Assembly: GCF_000002995.4 (NCBI RefSeq)
Contig: NW_025062476.1
Location: forward strand, 5,941,001-6,005,000
Direction of reading: 5' to 3'
DNA: 64,000 bases
Source of the DNA: Brugia malayi
Taxonomy: Eukaryota; Nematoda; Chromadorea; Rhabditida; Onchocercidae
The notes beneath the pieces are model-generated. The model saw only the letters and a list, made by a program, of their open reading frames with translations, was not told the DNA's origin and did no database searches. The position numbers and the translations under genes were made by a program. Every line of letters starts with the position of its first letter. Positions within the stretch are counted from its first letter, which is position 1. Of this stretch, positions 38,260-51,540 are shown piece by piece.

Positions 38260-41200
38260 ATGAAAAAAGAAACACAATAACAAAGAAAAAGAAACTTGTT
38301 AAGGCATCTGATGATTAGCTGAAGTTTCAACAAATCGTGTGAACAAGAGAAAATGAATGTTATTTAAAATGAACTATTATTTCAAGAAAGCTAATTTTAT
38401 TGGCAGCATAAACAAAAACAAAACAATAACTCCGCTTTCTTTGTTCTAAAAAAAAAAAAGGAAAATTGAAATGAATTGAAAGGTATAAACAAAAAAAAAC
38501 ACAAAATTAATAAATTAGTCGTTTTAATTTCCGTTCTGACATCAAAAACAAAAAATGATGAAAAATTGAGAATTGAAGAATTCAAATTGGATGTTTTTTA
38601 ATTTGAATTGATTACAAATACAGGAACAAAGATTAGTGATTCATAAGAAAAATACGAATGAGATTTTATTAGAAAAATTTGAATATCATAACGGTTACTT
38701 CGGCGTATTGTAGACAAAACAAATTCTAAATAACCAATAAAAGTAGACATAGGGAAAATAATTAAAAATGAAATGAACTATTTTTAGATGTTTTATTCTC
38801 CTTTTTTTAGTAAAACGGCTCTATATTTAACTTCTCATTAAACTTATGATTTCTTTGAACTTTAAATTACTTTGAAACAAATAATACTATGGCTAATTTT
38901 GCAAATTATAAGTGAAAAATAAGTTAATATACAGGACGATAGAAGTTTTTGCATACGACATTGTAAATGGAATGAAATGAAATAAAACTAATTTATAAAT
39001 GGACACAGTAGCCTCCATAGTCTGTAATACTAATTTAAGTACCTTCCTGAGACATAAAGAAATTGACATATTCGATGACATCCCAGAACAATTTATTTCA
39101 GTGATACTTTATGCTTTCACGACACTTATAATCTTATATAAAGTCTCTTATGTCTTCTTATCTCCGCAAAATTCAAGACGAGAGGAGCTATATCGATCAT
39201 AAATAATCCTGGCTCAAGAAAATCGTAAGGTTAAGGGATGACTTAAATTTTCAAATTAAAAAAAGAAGCACCAGAATCCTCAAAATATAACCATTGGTCT
39301 TAAATTCGCCAATGTTTCAAGTTGAATTCACTATCATTCTACAACTGAAGACATTGTTATTGAACGAAAAGGAAGAGACTAAGAAAAATGTCAACATATT
39401 AATATGAAAATTTCCTTGCTTTTCCTTTTTTAATAGAAAGATACAAAAGATCAAAATTTTCATGCTGTTAGGGTGATAATTTTATAGTTGAGAATGAAAT
39501 TCTTTTTGTTTGTCTAATTTTTTTCTTTTATTTTTTTTTTATTTTCTCAGTATTTAGAACGAAATTCCCATGCGATCATTGGAAATATTAACTCTGTTAG
39601 CCTTCCAGAAGAAAAGTTTACGCAAACAGGAATTTACAATTTTTGCGTTTATTCTTCTCCAAAGAAATCAAAAACATTGAAAAAAGACTTCAAAGAGCCT
39701 TTTTTCAATGTTTTTTTAGAACTACAGAATTGATGCTATCAACGAATAATGGAACAATCAAAATCGCATAAAATTTAGTGCAAACGTAACGCACGCAGCG
39801 AACTATTTCACATTATTTTTATATTAGCAAAATACTAACCAAAATTGAGTCTCAGATTTGTTTTGTCATTTTAGCCACTAAGATATGTAGAATAAGAAAA
39901 GGATTTAATAAAAACTGCGATCTATCCCTAAATTTGTAAATTATAAAATTACTTTGAAATTAAAATATGAAACATTGGAGGATTGTCAGTGTAATTTTAA
40001 TTCTTCTCATTCTGTAAAACGAAGACCTTTACTCCCTTCAGGTAAATGAACATTGAACAAGATATTCAGTTTTGCGAAATCTGTTCATTTAGTTTCCTTC
40101 CTTCGGACAGATTACTATTACGGAATCATTTTGCGACTGAGTGAAGATATCACCTAGACCTTAGAGAGCAGTTCAGAAAATTTTCAACATCTCAATTCTG
40201 TTCAGAATAATGCTATATTTTGTTCCCTACAACACATGTCTGAATTGAGCATCGCAAATAATTCCACAATTTTCAGTCAAGCAATAAACCTTTAGTAAAC
40301 TTAATTAATTCAATCAGTCGACATATTTTTAATGATATCTAAAAAATTATTCTGTTACTCTATTTTTTTACTCCTCAGAACGATTAGATGTATACATAAG
40401 CTTCACTGAGAGTCAAATGTAAGCTATTCATTCAAATCCAACAAATTTTTGGTGTACTTCAGTTCCGGGAATCAATTAATTGCACAACAATCATTTGACA
40501 ATTTTAAAACTATTTCCCTGATTGCATTACAATCACAATCAGCAACAGCTAAATATTTGTGAAGAGAAAAACAGAGAGAGAGAGAGGGAGAGGATGAGAG
40601 GTAGGGAAAAAAGAAAATTCTTTAGTTGCAAGTGAAAAATGTAATTAAATTTAACTGTTGAGTGAAAACGGTTGAAAATTTCCAAAAGTTTTTGATGAAA
40701 TCTATCAAAATTTTCAGAAAAAAGATACAAAAAACGGAATCATTTAAACTGTTTCAAACAAATTGCATGGTGATAATATATTTGTCTATTCGTTAGTAAA
40801 TGTCCTACAAAATAAACTGCAAAGTATTTGATGACGATTAAAAATGCCTGTGTATTAATGCCCTAGTTTCTAAGAATATACCTGAAAATTAAAATGGATA
40901 AAAGAGAAACAATAAAATGTCTGTCATGTGAAAGAAAATGAATGCTTAACAAAAATAAACCAATTTTATGGGAATATTTTAGTATATTTATAAGACTTAC
41001 TTTGACTATCAGACTTACCAGCAAGTAATAAATCACAAAATTGCCCTTGAAGGATTGTCATTAATAAGAGGTTCATACGGCAGCATTTTTTTTTTTCCTT
41101 TTTTTGCTAAACGATTATTATGATGGAACAATAAATTATGCATGTATCTTATCTAAAATTTCTGGAATATATCATTTAACGAAAAGCTATTAAAAATTTG

Positions 41201-42573
41201 AATATGTTCAATTCATTTGCAGATTCCCGAATAAATGTGTAATTACTGAAGTGAAATTGCTTAAATGTGTTCTCAATTCGATACAGCAATAGTGGTTTAG
41301 GTTTCTCAACCAATATTCAAAAACCGTTTCACACTTAATTCATCTATTTATTAAGCCTCCAGCGATAATATTATTTAGAGTGGTAACTTCCAAAAAAAGA
41401 AACACAAGGATCATCCTTGTTTTAGGATATGAATGTTTACAATGCTTCTTATTAGTATGAGCAATGAGAATAGAATGGGTAATCGAGGGAATTTTTCTTA
41501 GAAGCAAATTGTTCGCTTCGTCGAATGATTTGCATTTTCCGCAGTCTTTTAGACAGTTGTACTGAATGACAATATTTAATCTAAAGAAATTTCAAAACTA
41601 ATAAACGATTAAATAGTAACGACTTGAATTTTTTATTTTTAGAGAAGAGAGAAATATGACTGAGAACCATTAACATTTTACTTTCTGAAACTGAAAAATT
41701 TATAGAGAAAAAGATTTGATGGCTTTTATAATGAGGAAATTAAAGTTCCTTTGTATAAAACAGAAGAAAAAATTGATCAAGCAGAAAAAGACTGGTTTAT
41801 TTTTTTCGACCAATAAGACACAGGATAAATTTTCATAGATTTAAATTATTTCACACATATATATATAGTCAACCGAATATTTTCTGGATTTAGTTTCTGT
41901 TTAGTGATCAGCAAGAGGGAGTTAACTGGAATTATAAGGAATAGAGAAACTTACTCCTTTCATTTTAGTGATAGAATCGTGAGGAATAAAAACTAAAAAA
42001 TCTAAAATAAAAAGAAAAAAATCTCCAAACCACTTTTCTTTTTCTTTTTTTTTTTTTTTTTTTTTGTTTAGCTCTAAAATTTCAGGAACTGACAAAAACT
42101 TCTTTCAACAAATCCGTTTTAAGCTAAATAAACTTTTATAAAATTATTATGAATATATATATATATATAATTGGATATGCTTTTAGCATAATTAAATTTA
42201 AATGCATTGACTCATTTTGAATTGCATTTTTACAGTGCAAGCAAACTATTCAGTTTACTCTTGAAATGCTAATCAAATAGCACAGCCAGTTTTAATGACA
42301 ACATTATGTAGAACAAACGTTTGGAAGCTCAATAACTTAAACATATATAATTTAATGAGAACTAATAATCTGAAATCAAATAAAGACTACTGATTACGGC
42401 AATTATGCTGTGTTCGCTTTTGTGATCTTCAAGCATGTGACATAAAATTAAACAATGGAAGTAATAACGAAAATATGGAAGAAGTACAAATATTTCCAAA
42501 TAAAAATGATTTATAGAAAAAGATGAGAGAAGATACTGAAGGATTATGTAAGATACTGAATTAAGAAGTCTTA

Positions 42574-42785
42574 AAGTTGAAAGATAGCATTATCGGTGCG
42601 GCAATTAAGCCATAAAATCTCAAGACCAAAATTTAAAACATAATAAAACTTAGACCATCATTACTTAAGTCATTACTTAAAGTTGAAAATTAGTATTATT
42701 GGTATAGTAATTAAATCATAAAATCTGAAGACCAAAATTTTAAAACTTTATCATATTCTATGCTTAATAGAATTACTTAATGACA
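42574..42785 (+). repeat. Degenerate tandem repeat, period ~106 bp
   Basis: Two adjacent copies start at 42574 and 42680 (aagttgaaa..., then an attaag/attaaa core, cataaaatct and gaccaaaattt). They match at most positions. Weaker relatives of the same unit (accaagattcaaaatttaat and similar) continue to about 43150. Confidence 0.8.
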
Positions 42786-45700
42786 GGTGTGGATTATACC
42801 AGAAATATAATGAAAGAATAAAATCAAGCTGCTGCTATAATATTTCTTACTTATGTGGAATATTGGATATGAAATAATTTATGAAAGAATAAAAGAGGGA
42901 AGTGGTTGCGAAGTGACAATAGAGTTAACACTGCTTTCGATTTCCACAAGACATAAGAATAACACATAGTGAATTAGATACCACTGGATTTGCGATTTAG
43001 TAATCAATGGATTAACGATGGTACGTATACGTTATAAAGTTTTAAAACCAAGATTCAAAATTTAATAAAATTTAAATTATTACTAGCAGTCACAAAGTAA
43101 TCATTCATTACTAAGATTTGGTACTCGAAGTTCAAAAAAGAATAGCTATTCACGACGGTAGAGGCTAACAACCTTGTCAAATTATAAAGGAATTATAAAA
43201 TAACAGAATAACAAAGTGAAAAAGCGGAGAATGATCGTACTAAAAATCAAATATATATTAAAAAATTATGGTACTTCATTGCTAAATTTTTGCCCATTTA
43301 AAATATTTGCGAAGAATAAACGTTTTTAGTAATCAAATTGAATGAAGAAAAAAGAGCAACGAACCATCAAATTGATCAAAAAACTGATAGAGAAGAAAAG
43401 TGGAAATGTGGCATGTCTGGCTTTTGATCATTTCTTTTCACTATAATCGAGCCTGAAAATGAAATACAAATTGAGTTTCAATCTTCATTCACGCTATTGC
43501 TAGAAATAGCATTTTGCTTCAAGTGTGGAAGGCTGCATTTACTCATATTGTGCTAACAGCTGCTGTTTATTTGCAAGGCAAAAGGTTTGATGGCGACATA
43601 TATAACAAAATCGAGCTCTTAGGATAAATTATTGACATAGCTTGAAAATATACTTTTGTTATTTTAATCAAGAAATGAAATCATTTATTGCTACATAAGA
43701 TGGATGAAAATTTTTTCGACTAATTGATTTTCAGCTAATTGAAAGGTTTTGTTTGAAATGTCTTAGGAGGTGTTTCAGGATATTTCAGGGTAGTTGTCAC
43801 ATGGCTTCAACTTCCTATTTGAACAATTGAATTGTAAATTCAAGCGGCTGATCCGCGGGACGATATTTATCAAACTGGAATGAATGAAATTTAACCAATA
43901 TTCAAAATATTTCAGGCTATATAAGAAGCACTAATAGAAATCTATTGACACTTAAGATCAAAATAAAAAGGGGGGAAAATTTTGGACATCAAGCTGATCA
44001 CTGATTATAGCCTTTTGTTACTTTATGAAATTATACATACATATATATCTATCTTCAATAGTCAATAATACTCTCGAATGAATAAACTAAGGTCGTAGAA
44101 ATCACCTTTAATTGGGCACGAATGAATTCATTTCAATAAGACCGAAATGATGAACTATAGTAATAAGCATTATTATTGTCGTTTGTCGTTTTAATTTTGT
44201 TCTTGTTTATTAATCATTATAGAAGAACACTGAAGTTTTCATCAACAAATACCCGAATGAAAATAAGAAATGATTAACATAATTATTTCATTTTCTTATT
44301 GCATTTATTGCTTTTCCTTTCAATTACCTTTACAGACGAGAGCACATTATGGTCCAAAAAATGTTAAGGTTGACTGGAAACGGCCATTTGTGAAAATTGA
44401 TATGGGGCACCAATTTTTCTCTAACAATTAAGTACAACGAAAGGATAGCTGTTTTGAAAGATCAGATAAAAAAGTTTTTTTTCAAAATGATCTTAATTGC
44501 AAAAGATTAATAAACAGTTGAATATAAGAAATATACCAGCCTGAAAGATTTTTTGGCTCATATACTATCACATATAGAATCCAATTCGAGAATATTTGGA
44601 CAGCGAATATTTTATACATAAGAAAGGATACTACACTTCGGTGAAGCGAAGTGCAATATAAACCTTCATAAAAGAAACTCGAGAAGAAGTAATTGAATAT
44701 TTAACACTTGACACTATGGCAATGTGTAGACAACCAATTTAAAAACAAAAAATCTCAAAAGCTGGGACAGGAAAGTAGGAGTGATTAAAATCAAAAAATG
44801 ATGAACAAAAATAAATGTCCCGCTTTTAAGTGAATAAGTTTAACAAATTTTATTTTTGCAATGATCAAATATGATAGCACAAGATTCTACATATAAGAAT
44901 AATTCTTTAAAAAGCTGATCAAAGATTTGCTTTTGATTGAAACTATCTGAAAATGTTTCAAATTTCAATAGCAAGGCAGAATTGTAGAAGGCAACAATCG
45001 TGACTCACAATTATAAGCCTTCAGTAGAAAGTAGAATTACTAAGCATTATTAGTAGACAAAGATTTAATAAATCTTACATTGCTTTCCTTTTGACTACGA
45101 ACTAATTAATAGATTGACCGATTAAAAATTGCATCAAATTGACTAACTGATGTTGTATGACACAGATGTAATAATCTAAGCTTCATGTTAACTTCAGTTT
45201 TAATTAACTTCTCAACATAATTATTTATTTAATGATTTATACTTTTGATTCTTATTGATGTGTTGAATTAGAACATTAAAATTCCTCTTTATAGTATAGC
45301 AGATATTACATACATAAAATTTAATAGTAGTTTCTTCTCTGCTTATTGAGAACATGTAATAATAAGTACGTTCTTAAATGAATATTTCTTTCGAATTCAG
45401 CGATTAGAATATTAAAATTCCTTTTTATTATCAAAACAGCATAAGCTGATTATGATAATTACATTTGCTGAGAAAAAGTGAACCACTGACTAATACTACT
45501 GCTTGATGGTTAGACATTTTACTATCCTGACTATTTCATCCATCTATAAGAAGTATTATTAGAGAAAGTAATAACTAAACATTAACATTTAATACTAAGT
45601 AATCTGTCTCCAATCGTTATTACACATTTACTATTTGGAAATGATTATTTTGTAAATGAGCTTAAATAGAAGAAATTGATAAGAAAAGACTGTGGAACAA

Positions 45701-46530
45701 ATTTGCATTATTATCTTGCAACCGTGACATGATATCATTTTTTCTTTCATTTCAGATTAGTTAGTATCTGAGAGAAGAAAATTCTTCCATTAAATGAAGC
45801 AAGGGATGACAGTCACAACAAATCCTCAAGAATTTTGCTTTGTTTGCATTTAGTTTTCAAGATGGAAGCCGCAGATGTTAGGACTGAATGGAAAACGGTG
45901 ACATCAATATTTCAAACTTCATCTCTTATCCGTGCAGGTGTCGTTGCATCAGTTGTAATAACAGAAATTGATCAGATGCTGATGATCTGTTTTCCTTCAA
46001 TTTCTGCTTGATACGAATAATTCATTTCGAATTGACTGGAGTAATTCTGGCACATGGATACACTTAACTGTGCATCTTAAGCTCAGCTCCCGTTTTTCTT
46101 GTTTCAGAATGTTGCAAACTTTTGAAGTGAACCTTAATTTCTTGCCGTCAACGATCTATTCACATGGCTGAAAAGTAAAGCTATAAAAGTCAATCCTACT
46201 AGAAATCAAATCCATCCTACCAGAAAACCCTTCGTATCACTCGGAAAATAATAGCAGTTATTGGAGGTAATTTGAAATCAGAAGTGAGAGAGGACCGCGT
46301 TAAAAGTGATGAGATAGAAATGAAATGTTTGTTGCTGAATGTATAATCTCTTCCGCTTGTTGGGCTTAGTTGGAGTGGAGTGGTCGACATGGAACCTAAT
46401 TTTAATCTTACCTGTTGCGTTGTTCCAGCTTGTTTTGAATACTCCTTAGTACATGCAGTGTATTTCAGATTCTCTGCTTTATTTATTGTAAAGATTACAT
46501 CTCATTAACTGCGAAAATTAGTGATTTCAA

Positions 46531-49500
46531 ATGACACCTGTTAGAGAAGTATGTCCATTATTTCTATCTACGTAATCTAAACCCATTCAGCTGTTTTTCT
46601 TTTCTTGTTGTCGTTTCAGTTTAGTAGACATATGTAGTAAATTGAACCATAAATTTGAATCACCTTAAAGGAAACTATAAAAGAGGACCCAGTGCTACCT
46701 GTCTTCTTATCTCAAACCTGATCTTTAAGAAATAGTTTAAAGATTCGAGCATTTAATCGTGTTAGACTGAATTCAGGTTGATACATGGGTAAACAAATCA
46801 TTAAACAATTGACGGTTTTAAATTATAGTTTGATATACGTGAGGATGAAGAACAGCTGCTAAAGTTGCAAGATATCATTGATTTACTCGTTGCCGCCGGC
46901 TATTTTCGGGCTCGCATCAAATCACTTCCTCATTTCGATAAGGTTTGTGGAATTTGGTTTTTTGACATTACATTTTAAAATCACCTTAAAGCTAGGAATA
47001 TAACTTTAATTATCCTTTTGACCACACTAATTTTTATTAAATTCCAAAATTTTCAAAACTATTTTATATTTGTGGAAAGACCAAATATTTTATATTTATT
47101 ACAGTTAGTTAGTTAGTCCTTTTTTGAAAGCTTCTAGTTTTGTAAGAATTCTCGAACCTTAATAATCAGTCAACCTTCCAACGATTTAAAATTTCTATAA
47201 ATCAACGAAAGAAATAAGTTTTAGAAATCACTTTTCATTGCATGATTAGAGCGTTTCCATTGTGCTTCAAAAACCATTATAGGATTTCTTAGTCTGAATT
47301 TTTTGGACTTATTGAAAATAATTGAAGTGAAAGCAAGACAACTAAACTTCCAGAAAAGATTGGAAAAAGATTGAAATTGCAGGTGATCGGTGGAATAGTG
47401 TGGTGTATAACGTCATGCAACCATGTAGTTGATATTGATCTGTTTTACTGCGAAAATGCAACCATTGGTCAGAAGATGTTAGTATTACTATTGCTGTATC
47501 GAACTGAGGAGCGCATCTAGGCAATTTCACTTCAATAATTACACATTTACAATGATGGAGCAAAAATAACCGTTTATTATGACGGACGAAAATCAATTTT
47601 TTAAAGTTAAGAAATATAGAACATTTATTAAGGAAAGGTACATCTTAATAGGATCACCAAATTCTCTTCTAAATTTAATTTTCTTTCAGAGCTTTAACTG
47701 AAAAAGTGGTGGAAGTGTTACCTCAGTTAAAATGTCCTTATACCATTGAACCATATCAAATTCAAGGCCTTGATTATATTCATATCTTCCCTGTTGTTCA
47801 GGTAGATCTCTTGACTTTTGCATCAGTAGATCAAATCACAATTTTATAAAAAATTAAAAACTCGACAAAATATTGGCAGCGGTGCAAGAAAGAACTGGAA
47901 TTCGTTATTTTGATAACAAATGAATACTCATTTCACTTTTTGGAAGTTAATTAGACCTAGATTATTCAGTGGCTTGTTAGGGAAGCTGTTCGTTCGAAAG
48001 AGCAGTATGGTGATAGTATACGAAGTCATGCTATATATCAGTTCGCTCAACGATTCCGTTTTTCAAAGGTCGTGTTCTATTTTTCTCCCTAAAAATTTCT
48101 TTCTGAAATAATTTTCAAGCAGTTTACTTGTTGAAGTTTGCATTTTTCATGTGTAAGCTTTCAGGATAAATATATGGAGAAACAAAGAAATATTTTTTTA
48201 AACAACTGTAGTAATGTGAAAGCGAAATGTCCACCCCAACGCATTTATAAACGGAAGGGCGATGTTAAACCACCGGATTTGCGTACCGATATTCGTTGCA
48301 CTTTATTGGAATATGGCTGGTTCGTTTTATTATTTCGATAAAGACAAATCAGTATGGTGATGGAACAAAAGCCTTTTTAAAGTTATATTTTGACAGTGTT
48401 AATATCATGCGTTGATAGTTTTAATGGGTGAAATAATGCAGGAGAGATGTCTGTGATACATCAGTTCAGGAAAGTACTAAATGGTCCAAAGGAGATGAAA
48501 ATATGGTAAGACTGAAGATGAATCATCAGTTTATTAACATGTTGAGCTACTTAAAAAACTGTTATTATTGAGTTACGCTTGAAGGAAATGTTAGGAATTT
48601 TACTTTTATGGAATTAATTCAAATAAGTTAAATAGTTGTTATTGGTGTCCTAGCATAACTGCGATACCTATGAGGATCTACACTATGGTAACAGTCGAAT
48701 GACTTTTTTTATTTACGTAACAGATAAAAATCTAATAGTATGGAATTCCAGAAAATTGATCAACTTCTCATGCAATTATCACATACTCAAATTCATCCAA
48801 CGAATCAACGTCTATCATCGAAAACACTGACTCAGATCATTGATGTGTCAGACTTCGATGCTGATGGTTTAAAAGAGGAGGTGATTTATAAAGCTTAATA
48901 TATCAAACTCTTATTTTTATAGTTATATCTCTTATTTGAATTTCTCCTATCAAATATATTTTTAGATCAGTTTTGTTCAACGATATCAGCGAAGGACGTC
49001 TGTAGTAGAAAAAGAATTAATGGAAGTTAGTTTTCTACTGCTTTCTGTTAGCGAGATTAGGCTGATTGTCCGTTTCTTAACAAATGATTATTGTTGTTTT
49101 TTTAGCTCAAAGAAGAAGATAGACTTTTGGATGATTCGTTAAAAATTCTCCAAGAGAACAAGGAGGCTCAACTGCGAGAGATGGATGAAATCGACGGGAG
49201 AATTGCAGAATTTGAACAACTGGTTAACAATAGTGGTGTGGAGTAGGATACAGATTTTTAAATTTGTTGTGTTTATCAGCTACCACTTTTTCAAATTCCT
49301 TTTTCTCTTTACATCACATTTCTGAATTATTTACAGTCGTTGTCAGTTTTTATATAGATTTCTTTTCAGAACTGTAGAGAAGCTGAAACACCTGTTGATT
49401 GAACATGATGAGATTTATAAGCGAGAAATGGATTTCAAAGTAAACTGTCGAAATGAACTACGGGAATTGGATGGAGTCCTTCAACAACTGAAAAGAGTAA

Positions 49501-50966
49501 GGCCTACGGAAGGAGAAATAAATTTTTTTGAAAATTTAGCTAGTAGTTTAAATATCTTTTTATAAACTAAAGTTATTTCCAGAATGTGCTAAAGGATGAT
49601 AGCGACTCGGTACGAAATGCAAGCCTGGAAGCGAATCAACATCTAATAAATGTTCGGTTAGAGTTAGCAGATTTAAATCGACAGATTGCAGTACAGCAAC
49701 GCCTGCTCGATAACGTTCCAGCTCAAATTGAAATCAGCCAGTATCAGCGTAGAATTATCGAGCTTTACAATCAAAGTTTGTTGTTTGAGATGAGTCGTAA
49801 AAGTTATTTTGGAGAAATGGACTTTCATAACCGCTTTTATCCCTCAGCTGAATGTTTTTATGCTTAACGAATTTTTATGATGTACTATGATTTTTTTTTC
49901 CAAATATTTCTTGCGAAAGATTTTCAAAATCATAGTGGCAAGTAAACATCGAGAAACGAAGCAGTTTTATATTTTACATAATACTTTGGTTGATATCAAA
50001 ACGTTTATGAAAAAAGAAGTTGACATGCTGAACAATATCGACGACATCCAAGACTTGTAATCTTTTTATTTTTTGCTGTTCATTTATAAATTTCTCATTC
50101 AGAGATAAGGTATTCATAAGCATCATTGTCAGTATTATTAATGAGCTAATTTATACATTGTAGGGCATCAAAGCAAAGCTACAAAGACTCATTTGTTGAG
50201 AATTTGCAGAAAATACTGAAAGGTGTTGATGCTGCTCTTGATAAGGTTTGCTACACTATCTAGAATAGTTTCATGTGCTGAATTTATGCGTTTATACTTA
50301 TTCAAAATCTTGTAACTATAGATAAAGTTCTGTAAAGGAAATATTTATGATAGGACTTATGTTTGCATTTATGTTTAAAATAGGTTGATTTTAAGCCGTT
50401 CTTTTAATTTTTCAAGGTTTTATTAATTTCGTTATTTACCTACAGCTAATATTTCCATAGATATCAACGAAGCAAAATGAACTGCAAGCAAAAAGGGACA
50501 AATTATATGAAGAGTATCAGTACTTGTTGGAAAAAGAACGTTTGTATTACAAAACAGTTGATGATTTCAAAAATGTTAGTTCCAAAGTTTCATAACCATT
50601 ATAGTAAGTTGCATTTAGTCTGAAGGTTGAGGTAAAGAAAAGTATCAAGAAATTGGAACGCTGTTTCTAGTACTCTTTTTGGCTGTAACATTAATGTAAG
50701 CTAACTGGTCTGGGATATTAGTGGGGTTATATCTGAAATTTCTCATATTTTCCTGTTCCAGTAATTTAGTAGTTCTTCTTACCTTAGAGTTTTATTCTCC
50801 CATTGCTAGAATCTTTTAGTCTTCACAATGAAAATATTTTTGGATTGAATTTTTATGCTGCTGAAAAGAATTATTTAATTTTTGCTTATTTGTCCAGCTT
50901 CTCATTTCTTTGTGTTTGCAGGCTTGCCATGAAAATGAGGAACTAAGGCGGAGAATAGAAGGTTAA
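46531..50966 (+). CDS. ccdc93: CCDC93, CCC-complex subunit
   Basis: Sixteen exons: 46531-46548, 46829-46942, 47383-47477, 47690-47801, 47970-48068, 48165-48319, 48442-48505, 48752-48880, 48966-49025, 49106-49242, 49370-49496, 49583-49775, 49936-50056, 50164-50245, 50461-50574, 50922-50966. All phases close; ~554 aa (human 631). The N-terminal domain is strongly conserved: [49 protein letters not shown] and [18 protein letters not shown]. After about residue 220 it is mostly coiled coil ([16 protein letters not shown]), with the conserved [20 protein letters not shown] and [15 protein letters not shown]93 pairs with CCDC22 and COMMD proteins on endosomes to help Retriever/WASH recycle cargo. 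The acidic linker in the human middle region is shortened. The 18-bp first exon is the weakest part: GAA|GTATGT fits phase, but a start at 45862 is an alternative. Confidence 0.93.
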
Positions 50967-51540
50967 CATCTGATATAAATGCAATTGATATAATTTAGAA
51001 TGATTTTTTTAAATTTGTATTCTCTTCAATCTAAAACTTAAAATTTAAATTCAACACGGGATCTGTAAAATTAACGACGTTTATAGATTATTCTAATCTT
51101 TGCAGTGGTTGTGAAGTTTTGTATATCGTTTTTCTCATCATTAATAAATTGTTCTTATTTTAATGTACGTTTTTTATCGTTTGAAGCTATCGTCATTCAT
51201 CTTGATACTTTTCTAGAAATGTGAAGTAAGAAATACTTTTTTTCAGTTGTTTCACATTTTGGATCTCTAGGAAATAGTTTTGCTTGAAGTATGTTGAAAT
51301 TATTAAGATATTTCACATCTCAAATTTGGCTGGCAGGGATAGTAGTTAGCGACTGCTGAGCACCGGTGTAAGATTGGGGAATTAAGAGTCGTTCCGTGAT
51401 AGGAAGGTAGTGTGAGATATTCAGGTAGAGATATTTGCTCTTATATTTTAGAAATGCATGCTTTATTATGTGAAGGATCGGATTCAGTAAATTCTCGTGG
51501 TTTCACAAGTTTCGTCGTCATCTAGGACATTTTTGAGGAG

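Larger units (their letters stand above)
37722..46530. other. Gene-poor 8.8-kb region
   Basis: Very AT-rich sequence with many short homopolymers, a GA-rich stretch (40572-40602), a TA run (42150-42168) and a 106-bp-period tandem repeat (42574-42785). No exon chain could be built. A 67-codon frame at 38999-39202 (+), with one hydrophobic stretch, is not supported by anything else. A frame at 45862 (MEAADVRTEWKTV...) could be an alternative first exon of CCDC93. Confidence 0.6.

Noticed and set aside
38999..39202. 67-codon + frame with a hydrophobic stretch (MDTVASIVCN...)
   Set aside because: Single isolated frame in AT-rich DNA with no up- or downstream exons recognised.
44635..44654. Short inverted repeat cacttcg / cgaagtg with 6-nt loop
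   Set aside because: Arms of only 7 bp are expected by chance in a 64-kb window.
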